From Deltaproteobacteria bacterium (GTDB lineage: Bacteria; Desulfobacterota; DSM-4660; Desulfatiglandales; B25-G16), in assembly GCA_003646875.1 (NCBI GenBank), contig QMLT01000159.1, positions 1 through 5,040 on the forward strand: DNA of 5,040 bases, given 5' to 3'. Positions 1 through 5,040 of this stretch are shown here, one piece after another. Made by a program: the position numbers and the translations under genes. The stretch's first letter is position 1; each line of letters begins with the position of its first letter. A model generated the notes under the pieces. It searched no databases. It saw only the letters and a list, made by a program, of their open reading frames with translations, and had not been told where the DNA came from.

Positions 1-158
1 CCATTGGCAAAAACACCATAGTCAGCCCCATCCGTAGGAAGCGAGAAAACTGACCTGGCATCCACCCATGGCTATGACAGGAAAGTCAAACCTTTTGCAG
101 TAAGTATATATCAAACGTTACTCTGCATAACAAAATAGTGACCACAGTGGCAGTGGGT
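1..158. other. Sequence downstream of the HD-GYP gene with no secure gene
   Basis: No convincing gene or terminator is visible. On the minus strand an ATG at 61 opens a frame that runs off the left edge (20 codons, starting MPGQFSRFLRMGL and becoming hydrophobic). It has only a GGGTGG directly against the ATG, so it is a weak candidate for the start of another gene. On the plus strand one frame entering from the left edge closes at a TGA at 51-53, equally weak as a gene end. Short inverted repeats GTCAG (21-25) / CTGAC (50-54) and CCAC (142-145) / GTGG (153-156) exist but lack a T-run. Confidence 0.3.
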
Positions 159-1262
159 TCACATCGGTTTTCCAGCCATCTGGACAAGCAGGCTCTCCTG
201 GTCGTCTTTATATTTTGCTTTGATTGACAATATCTCATCTTCAATAGCGAAGAAGGCATCTACCACATCCGGGTCAAAATGGTTTCCTCGCCCCTCTTTG
301 ATAATGGCGAAAGACTTTTCCAAAGAAAAAGGCTCCTTGTAAGGTCGCTTGGATGTAAGCGCATCAAAGACATCCGCAATGGCTGTAATTCGTCCTGCCT
401 GGGGGATCTTTGAACCCTTAAGTCCTTTGGGATACCCGCTGCCGTCCCATTTTTCATGATGTGTGAGGGCTATAACCTCACCTAATTTGATAAAACCAGC
501 GTCAGAACCCTCCAGGATCCGTCCGCCATTGGTGGCATGTTGCTTCATGATTTCCCACTCACCCGGGTCCAGTTTTCCCGGTTTCAGTAATATGCGATCA
601 GGAGTGCCGATCTTGCCGATATCGTGCATCGGTGCGGCATATAGGATCGCTTCCACGCTCTTCTCATTCAGGCCCATTTTCCGGGCCACAACGGCTGAGT
701 AATTGCTCATACGAAGAATATGGGCGCCGGTATCCTCATCCTTATATTCAGCCGCTCTGGAGAGGCGGTAGATTGTATCGAGGGAGGCCACTTTGATTTT
801 TTCAAAGGCCCGCCTCAATTGCTTCGTCCTTTTGGCGACTTCGGCCTCTAATTCCTTTTGATAATTACGCATGTGATCGTTGTACGCCTTTACTTTAAGC
901 AGGGACTGCGCTCTTGCCTTTAATTCTACTTTATCTACAGGCTTGGTCAAAAAATCATCTGCCCCCACTTCCAGGGCCTTTATGCGATCTTCCACTTCTT
1001 TCAAGGCTGTCACCATGACAATGGGGATTATTTTAGTCTCTTCATCCTTTTTCAATCGCCTGGCCACCTCAAAGCCATCCATTTTGGGCATCATGATATC
1101 AAGCAATACAACATCAGGAGGAATCTCTCTTACCTTTTCAAGAGCTTCTTCCCCATCTCGTGCCAGGATCACCTCATATCCCAGTGGGATTAAAAGGGCT
1201 TCCATAAGACGAAGATTCCGATTTTCATCATCTACCACCAAAATTTTAGATCTTTTTGCCAT
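159..1262 (-). CDS. Response regulator with HD-GYP c-di-GMP phosphodiesterase output (RpfG-like REC-HD-GYP)
   Basis: A 367-residue cytoplasmic response regulator predicted to hydrolyse cyclic di-GMP when its receiver is modified. The REC domain (about 5-123) has D11/D12, phosphoacceptor D55 (LLDIMMPKMDG), T85 and K107. A charged, probably coiled-coil linker (about 127-160, with EVAKRTKQLRRAF) is followed by HD-GYP (about 165-345). The metal-site motifs are complete: H181, H213-D214 (MHDIGKIG), H242, H268-H269, and the GYP signature HHEKWDGSGYP (268-278), with D297 further on. This argues for an active enzyme, of the size usual for RpfG/PdeR-type proteins. The ATG at 1262 was chosen because a strong AGGAAGGAG lies 10 nt upstream and the REC fold begins at once. 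A longer frame from 1403 would add 47 residues read through the intergenic palindrome and is rejected. The REC closely resembles that of the cyclase protein. The gene is the most distal of the group and may be expressed from the operon transcript or separately. Confidence 0.96.
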   Translation of the reverse strand: MAKRSKILVVDDENRNLRLMEALLIPLGYEVILARDGEEALEKVREIPPDVVLLDIMMPKMDGFEVARRLKKDEETKIIPIVMVTALKEVEDRIKALEVGADDFLTKPVDKVELKARAQSLLKVKAYNDHMRNYQKELEAEVAKRTKQLRRAFEKIKVASLDTIYRLSRAAEYKDEDTGAHILRMSNYSAVVARKMGLNEKSVEAILYAAPMHDIGKIGTPDRILLKPGKLDPGEWEIMKQHATNGGRILEGSDAGFIKLGEVIALTHHEKWDGSGYPKGLKGSKIPQAGRITAIADVFDALTSKRPYKEPFSLEKSFAIIKEGRGNHFDPDVVDAFFAIEDEILSIKAKYKDDQESLLVQMAGKPM

Positions 1263-1272
1263 CTCAGCATCA

Positions 1273-1281
1273 CTCCTTCCT
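1273..1281 (-). promoter_or_regulatory. Ribosome binding site of the HD-GYP gene
   Basis: AGGAAGGAG on the minus strand lies 10 nt before the ATG at 1262. It decides the start: it supports the short 367-residue protein over the upstream in-frame start at 1403. Confidence 0.8.
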
Positions 1282-1295
1282 GCAATCGACAATCC

Positions 1296-1338
1296 CTGGC
1301 CCAGATCCGCCTGCCAGATGGCGGGCAGGCCTGGCCAG
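1296..1338. repeat. GC-rich imperfect palindrome in the cyclase/HD-GYP intergenic gap
   Basis: An inner 7-bp stem, GCCTGCC (1309-1315) with GGCAGGC (1324-1330), encloses an 8-nt loop. An outer 6-bp stem, CTGGCC (1296-1301) with GGCCAG (1333-1338), lies across an asymmetric internal loop. The transcript would fold into a two-tier hairpin just upstream of the HD-GYP ribosome site. No U-run follows on the minus strand, so it is not a classical intrinsic terminator. It could be a dispersed palindromic repeat, an RNA processing or stability element, or a protein-binding site. Confidence 0.7.
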
Positions 1339-1421
1339 AATTGATCAAGTAACGCAATGCCAGATATGGAGAAGCAACAGAGGCAAGAGAATATCCATAT
1401 CACGTCGCGCCAAGGCGGACA

Positions 1422-2465
1422 TCAATCGACCATATTCAATTCAAAGACCTCCGTCAATGCATTTACCCCTTTTAATGAAAGATTGCCGACAGAGGTATAT
1501 CCAAATTCTTTTGCATCAATTAAATCCCTTGTTGATTCAGTAAAAAGGATTTGAAATTTTTTGGCAAATCCACAGAGTCTGGCCGCTATATTCACTGTAT
1601 TACCAACAACTGTATAATCTTTAAAAGTTTCTGATCCAATGCTGCCCACATAAACCGGTCCGGTATTGATGCCAATACCTACGCCTACCCAATCGGCGGT
1701 TAAGCAACGATCAGAACTACAGAGGGTATTCACAATTGAAACTGCGCATTGCAAGGCGTTTCTGGCCATGTCTTGACCTTCAAAGATGGCCATAATTTCG
1801 TCTCCAGTTAATTTATCGATGATACCCTGATGACCTTCCACCACCCTAATCTGTTTGGAAAGACAGAGATTCAACATTTCAAAAACCTCTGCCGGATCCA
1901 TATCCTCCGCAATGTTGGTAAACCCTCTTACATCAGAAAACAGAACAGTTACATACGTGGTTTCGCCGGATGGAATATTTTTCCCCAAAGTGGTTTTTTC
2001 CACCATTTTCAGGGTGGATAAAGAGACATATCGGGAGAGTTCCGTCTTGGTTAGAGCAAGCTCATCATACAGCCCTTTGATTCTAAGTGCAGCTCTTATT
2101 CTTGACAGTAGTTCAAACGTATCGAAAGGCTTTAGGACATAATCATCCCCACCTATATCAAGACCATGAATCATGTCCTTTTGATCAGTGCGCATGGCTG
2201 TAAAAAAGATAATGGGAATATAAGGGATAGAGGCATCAGAGCGAATATTTTTGCAGACCTGGTAGCCGTCCATCCCGGGCATCATAATATCTAATAGGAT
2301 AAGATCAGGTTTGATCGCCCTAACCTTGTCCAAGGCCTCTTGACCACTGGTGGCGGTTTCTACAGCATACCCTTCCGGAATCAATATGGCTTCAATCAAT
2401 TTAATGTTTTTAGGCTCATCATCAACCGCCAATATCTTTCTGTGTCTGCCTGGTCTTTTTTTCAC
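1422..2465 (-). CDS. Response regulator with class III adenylate/guanylate cyclase output (REC-cyclase)
   Basis: A 347-residue cytoplasmic protein in which a phosphorylatable receiver probably controls synthesis of a cyclic nucleotide, most likely cAMP from ATP. The REC domain (about 9-128) has acidic pair D15/D16, phosphoacceptor D59 (LLDIMMPGMDG), T89 and K112. A helical linker (about 129-165) leads to the cyclase domain (about 168-345). Visible catalytic residues are metal ligands D178 (FSDVRGFT) and D222 (KLTGDEIMAIF), substrate-selecting K218 and T285 (YTVVGNTVNIAAR), and transition-state residues N292 and R296. The Lys/Thr pair is the usual bacterial ATP-selecting combination, so adenylate cyclase is favoured over guanylate cyclase. 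The start codon is GTG, which forms a GTGA overlap with the stop of the preceding receiver. A GAGG sits 10 nt upstream. No in-frame ATG precedes the REC core, so the GTG start is convincing. The cyclase domain dimerises in known family members, so the REC dimer state may regulate it. Confidence 0.96.
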   Translation of the reverse strand: MKKRPGRHRKILAVDDEPKNIKLIEAILIPEGYAVETATSGQEALDKVRAIKPDLILLDIMMPGMDGYQVCKNIRSDASIPYIPIIFFTAMRTDQKDMIHGLDIGGDDYVLKPFDTFELLSRIRAALRIKGLYDELALTKTELSRYVSLSTLKMVEKTTLGKNIPSGETTYVTVLFSDVRGFTNIAEDMDPAEVFEMLNLCLSKQIRVVEGHQGIIDKLTGDEIMAIFEGQDMARNALQCAVSIVNTLCSSDRCLTADWVGVGIGINTGPVYVGSIGSETFKDYTVVGNTVNIAARLCGFAKKFQILFTESTRDLIDAKEFGYTSVGNLSLKGVNALTEVFELNMVD

Positions 2466-2830
2466 TTAGAAATAACCTCGGATATCTTTTTCAAAAATCC
2501 CTTAATATCAATAGGCTTGGTGATATATCCGTCGCAGCCCGCAGCCCGCATCTTTTCCTCATCTCCTTTCATGGCATAAGCTGTCAGGGCGATAACGGGG
2601 ATATCCCTGGTTGCACCATCATTCTTTAATAACTTGGTGGCCTCAAGGCCGTCCATAACTGGTATCTGGATATCCATTAGAATGAGATCCGGCTTCTCCT
2701 TCCTTGCCAATTCAACCCCCTGCTTTCCATCAGTTGCTTGTAAAGTGGCATATCCTGACACCTGAAGAATGACCGTCACCAATTTGAGATTCTTGGGATC
2801 ATTCTCCAATATGAGAATAACTTTTCCCAT
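2462..2830 (-). CDS. Single-domain response regulator, DivK/CheY-like
   Basis: A stand-alone receiver of 122 residues, the usual length for DivK/Spo0F/CheY-type proteins with no output domain. It probably acts as a phosphorelay intermediate or by binding partner proteins in the cytoplasm. The phosphoacceptor is Asp53 in LILMDIQIPVMDG. The switch Thr83 (IALTAYAM) and conserved Lys105 (ITKPID) are present. The Mg-binding acidic cluster near the N-terminus is unusual: it reads E9-N10-D11 (LENDPKN) where relatives have E-D-N or D-D. The second acidic position is therefore Asn, with an Asp shifted one place along. The ATG at 2830 has a strong G-rich ribosome site just upstream. The gene begins 20 nt after the kinase stop and its TGA overlaps the next start by 4 nt, so it is co-transcribed and probably translationally coupled. 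The cognate kinase is most simply the upstream protein (inference from position). Confidence 0.95.
   Translation of the reverse strand: MGKVILILENDPKNLKLVTVILQVSGYATLQATDGKQGVELARKEKPDLILMDIQIPVMDGLEATKLLKNDGATRDIPVIALTAYAMKGDEEKMRAAGCDGYITKPIDIKGFLKKISEVISK
2476..2479 (-). promoter_or_regulatory. Ribosome binding site for the GTG-started cyclase gene
   Basis: GAGG on the minus strand sits 10 nt upstream of the GTG at 2465, inside the last codons of the preceding receiver gene. With the GTGA overlap, this suggests translational coupling between receiver and cyclase. Confidence 0.5.
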
Positions 2831-2834
2831 ATGA

Positions 2835-2842
2835 CCCCCCTT
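2835..2842 (-). promoter_or_regulatory. Ribosome binding site of the DivK-like receiver gene
   Basis: AAGGGGGG on the minus strand ends 4 nt before the ATG at 2830, in the 20-nt gap after the kinase stop. It is unusually G-rich and close to the start, but it is the only purine-rich stretch available. Confidence 0.6.
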
Positions 2843-2850
2843 GATATCTC

Positions 2851-5040
2851 TTACCCTTTTCTCACTTTTTTTAGTATTGCATCCGGTGTTTCACCATCTT
2901 CAGGAAAGGTGGCTGTCGAATATGAGATTTCCAGGCCTTCAAACATGGACTTTATCTTCTTTATTAATCGATTACAAGCAACTTTGACCTTCGCTCTATC
3001 TGCCCCCTGCATAACCAAATAAATGTCCCCCTTCTTATCCCTTGCTAAAAAATCGTCACCCCTTTTTTCTTTTACAAAGGCTTCTCTGATTCTCGAAGCC
3101 TTTTCTTTGAAATGCTCTTTGTCAATATGCAAATAGCACAACGTAAAAGGTTTCTTATGTTTTTCGTAAGAACTGGCCAAACTCCTCAGATGGTTCAACA
3201 GATCTGCATTTAGCTCAAGAGACTCAGATTTAACAGGTAGCAAGAAGCTGAAACGACTACCCTTTCCTTCCCCTTTGCTTTCCACCCAGATCCTTCCACC
3301 ATGCATCTCCACAAGTTTTTTAGTCAGCGGCAGACCTAATCCTGTGCCAGGAGTCTTATCCATAGTTCCTCCACGAACCTGGTAGAACTCTTGGAAGATT
3401 TTTTCCTGATTTTCGGGACTGAGGCCAATACCATTATCAGCTACGCTGATTTCGATTTTCGATTTTGGATTTTGGATTGCCAGTTGTTTTTCGGCTTCTT
3501 TTAATTCTAAAATCCTAACTCCTAACTCCGAAATGAGATCCACGGTCACACGGATTTCTCCTTCATCAGGGGTAAATTTGGCCGCATTAGAAAGAAGGTT
3601 AAACATCACCTGCTTCAGCTTTCGCTCGTCCGCCTGTATCTCAAGTCCTGACAGCTCTTCAGGGATCTTCAGGTCAAGAGTTATCCCATGTTTAAATGCC
3701 TTCTCCTTGATCATTATCATGCTGTTTTCCAGAAGACTCGAGATATTTACCTGTGAGAGATCAAGCTCCATCCTGCCGGCTTCAACCTTGGAGAGGTCAA
3801 GAATATCGTTAATCAGAGAAAGAAGGTGTTTTCCGCTTTCCAGAATGTCATTGGTATATTCCGCCTGTTTCTCGTTAAGTTCCCCAAAGTATTGTTCCTG
3901 CAAGACCTGTGAGAACCCCATAATGGCATTGAGCGGGGTGCGCAATTCGTGGGACATGCTGGCCAGAAAATCGGACTTGGCCTGGTTGGCAACTTCAGCA
4001 GCCTGAACCTCTGCCAAAAGACGGATTTTCTCCTCCTCTGCCCGCTTGATCTCGGTTACGTCCCTTGCGGCTGCAAAAACACCGGCCACGCGACCTTGGT
4101 CATCTCTATAGACAGAGGCATTGTAAAGGACAGGGGTAATCTTTCCATCACTGTGTTTGATCTCAAGAGGATAATCCCGGACAAAGCCATCTCGGAAGAC
4201 ATGTTGGTAACTCTTACGGGCTGCCTCCTGTTCGGTGAAGTAGTTTGAGAAATCTGTCCCAATAATCTCCTTGCGGGACATTCCTGTGATCAACTCTACT
4301 GCATGGTTTACATCAGTTATCTTGCCCTCTGGTGAGATTGTCGCTAAAGCATCCAGGCTGGCTTCAATGAGCCCGCGTGTATATCGCTGCGCCTCTTTCA
4401 GCGCCTCCTCCGCTTGTTTGCGCGCAACGCCGATTCTCAGCGCCATGATGCCATACGCCATGTCATCTGCTAATTCCGTAAGCCGTTTCTCTTCTTCCGC
4501 ACCAAAGGCATCCGGTTCTGCCGCATAGATGTTCAGCGCTCCAAAGGTGCTATCATCAGCAATTAAAGGTATGGCTATCGAGGATCCATAGCCACGCCTG
4601 GTCGCTTCAGAACGCCAGGGAGTGTATTCGGGGTCTGTCAGAATGTTTTTTAAAATAGAGGGTTTGCCCGTCCGGATAGCCTTGCCGGTGGGACCGCGTC
4701 CCTGTTCGGTATCCGCCCATGTGATGTTCACCGTGTCGAGATACCCATCTTCGTATCCCGCCTGCGCCACCGGGAGCACGGTCTTGTTTTCGTCCTGCTC
4801 GACAAAGCCGACCCACGCCAGGCGATATCCGCCAACCTGCACGATAATCCGGCACATTTCATTCAGTAAGCCCAACTCCTCTGTGGCACGCACCAGCGCC
4901 TGGTTGCAATTACTGAGTGTCTTGAGGGACCTATTGGCTTTTTGCAGCGCCTCCTCCGCCCGCTTTCGCCTGGCTATAATTCCTGAAATGACTATGCCAA
5001 AGATTGTAAAATTTCCCAACATAACCGATCGTGTATAGAC
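2851..5040 (-). CDS. Sensor histidine kinase, TM-GAF-PAS-HisKA-HATPase with degenerate GGDEF-like C-terminus (5' partial)
   Basis: Probable membrane-bound sensor kinase that autophosphorylates on His and passes phosphate to the receivers encoded downstream. Residues are numbered from the in-frame ATG at 5022. A hydrophobic segment (about 2-17) ends in ARRKR, typical of the cytoplasmic side of a membrane helix. A GAF domain (about 40-197), a PAS/PAC domain (about 214-327) and a short coiled coil follow. HisKA carries the H-box SHELRTP with His358. The HATPase has the N-box (NLLSNAAKF, Asn479), G1 (DNGIG, 529-533), F543 and G2 (GTGLGL, 559-564), so it looks active. Residues about 495-522 form an unusual insertion made of repeat DNA. 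Residues about 600-723 resemble GGDEF, but the signature is KGDIY (664-668). The frame stays open to the right edge and no Shine-Dalgarno precedes the 5022 ATG, so the true start, probably with an extracytoplasmic sensor part, lies outside. It has no receiver of its own. The stop TAA lies 20 nt before the next gene. Kinase identity is very secure; the stimulus is unknown. Confidence 0.95.
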   Translation of the reverse strand, partial: VYTRSVMLGNFTIFGIVISGIIARRKRAEEALQKANRSLKTLSNCNQALVRATEELGLLNEMCRIIVQVGGYRLAWVGFVEQDENKTVLPVAQAGYEDGYLDTVNITWADTEQGRGPTGKAIRTGKPSILKNILTDPEYTPWRSEATRRGYGSSIAIPLIADDSTFGALNIYAAEPDAFGAEEEKRLTELADDMAYGIMALRIGVARKQAEEALKEAQRYTRGLIEASLDALATISPEGKITDVNHAVELITGMSRKEIIGTDFSNYFTEQEAARKSYQHVFRDGFVRDYPLEIKHSDGKITPVLYNASVYRDDQGRVAGVFAAARDVTEIKRAEEEKIRLLAEVQAAEVANQAKSDFLASMSHELRTPLNAIMGFSQVLQEQYFGELNEKQAEYTNDILESGKHLLSLINDILDLSKVEAGRMELDLSQVNISSLLENSMIMIKEKAFKHGITLDLKIPEELSGLEIQADERKLKQVMFNLLSNAAKFTPDEGEIRVTVDLISELGVRILELKEAEKQLAIQNPKSKIEISVADNGIGLSPENQEKIFQEFYQVRGGTMDKTPGTGLGLPLTKKLVEMHGGRIWVESKGEGKGSRFSFLLPVKSESLELNADLLNHLRSLASSYEKHKKPFTLCYLHIDKEHFKEKASRIREAFVKEKRGDDFLARDKKGDIYLVMQGADRAKVKVACNRLIKKIKSMFEGLEISYSTATFPEDGETPDAILKKVRKG
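3451..3478 (-). repeat. 7-bp tandem repeat, four copies, inside the kinase gene
   Basis: Four perfect-length heptamer units lie end to end: TTCGATT, TTCGATT, TTGGATT, TTGGATT on the plus strand. On the coding strand they read as AATCCAA/AATCGAA units and encode the low-complexity IQNPKSKIE at the edge of the HATPase G1 region. Units fall into two sequence types differing by one base. Similar heptad-repeat tracts translated as NPKSKI-like peptides occur in some Desulfobacterota and related genomes, from memory and not verified here. Confidence 0.85.
3513..3529 (-). repeat. Second 7-bp tandem repeat (two and a half copies) inside the kinase gene
   Basis: TCCTAAC is repeated twice and followed by TCC on the plus strand, read as GGAGTTA units on the coding strand and encoding ELGVRI. 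It has the same 7-bp period as the tract at 3451-3478, about 35 bp away, but a different unit. The pair brackets the insertion in the kinase ATPase domain. Confidence 0.7.

Noticed and set aside
142..156. Intrinsic terminator after the HD-GYP gene (CCAC/GTGG hairpin)
   Set aside because: The stem is only 4 bp and is followed by just a short TTTT several bases away on the minus strand, too weak to call.
880..1344. A 154-codon open frame on the plus strand
   Set aside because: It lies antisense to the secure HD-GYP gene, is Ser/Arg/Thr rich as expected of a shadow frame, and shows no recognisable domain.
1263..1403. A 47-residue N-terminal extension of the HD-GYP protein starting at 1403
   Set aside because: It is translated through the intergenic palindrome, has no receiver-like sequence and is Cys/Trp rich. 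The ATG at 1262 has a strong ribosome site and begins right at the REC domain.
1339..1421. A separate promoter for the HD-GYP gene
   Set aside because: A TTGATCAA palindrome (1341-1348) and a TGGCATTGC stretch were noted, but neither gives a properly spaced -35/-10 pair or a sigma-54 -24/-12 match.
3451..3529. CRISPR-like repeats
   Set aside because: The units are 7 bp and contiguous within each tract, without spacers, and lie inside a coding region. They are simple tandem repeats.
3533..4006. A 157-codon open frame on the plus strand
   Set aside because: It lies antisense to the HisKA/HATPase region of the kinase, has low-complexity Ser/Arg composition and no motif.
4622..5038. A 138-codon open frame on the plus strand
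   Set aside because: It lies antisense to the GAF region of the kinase, where protein-level conservation supports the minus strand.

Overview
The window carries one block of bacterial signal-transduction genes, all read leftward (minus strand). In transcription order they are a membrane-associated sensor histidine kinase (its 5' end lies beyond the right edge), a single-domain DivK/CheY-like response regulator, a receiver fused to a class III nucleotide cyclase, and a receiver fused to an HD-GYP phosphodiesterase. The first three are packed as an operon: a 20-nt gap, then a 4-nt GTGA overlap. The HD-GYP gene follows after a 159-nt gap that holds a long GC-rich imperfect palindrome and a strong ribosome binding site.

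No taxonomic marker is present. The moderate GC content, the GAF-PAS-HisKA architecture, the REC-cyclase and REC-HD-GYP pair and the heptanucleotide tandem repeats inside a coding region resemble genomes of Desulfobacterota (former Deltaproteobacteria) or Nitrospirota-like lineages. This is an impression from family knowledge, not a measured assignment.

Layout: 1-158, sequence downstream of the HD-GYP gene with no secure gene (one very weak partial ORF at the left edge); 159-1262, REC-HD-GYP; 1263-1421, intergenic palindrome and RBS; 1422-2465, REC-adenylate/guanylate cyclase; 2462-2830, DivK-like receiver; 2851-5040, sensor kinase with a degenerate GGDEF-like tail.

Likely logic (inference): one kinase phosphorylates up to three receivers. 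One is a stand-alone relay, one controls cAMP synthesis, and one controls c-di-GMP breakdown. Catalytic residues look intact in both output enzymes, so a single stimulus could raise cAMP and lower c-di-GMP together. The kinase ends in a GGDEF-like domain that lacks the catalytic signature and could be a nucleotide-sensing or structural remnant. The kinase ATPase domain is also interrupted by an in-frame segment bounded by two 7-bp tandem repeats, which looks like a short repeat element that became protein-coding.
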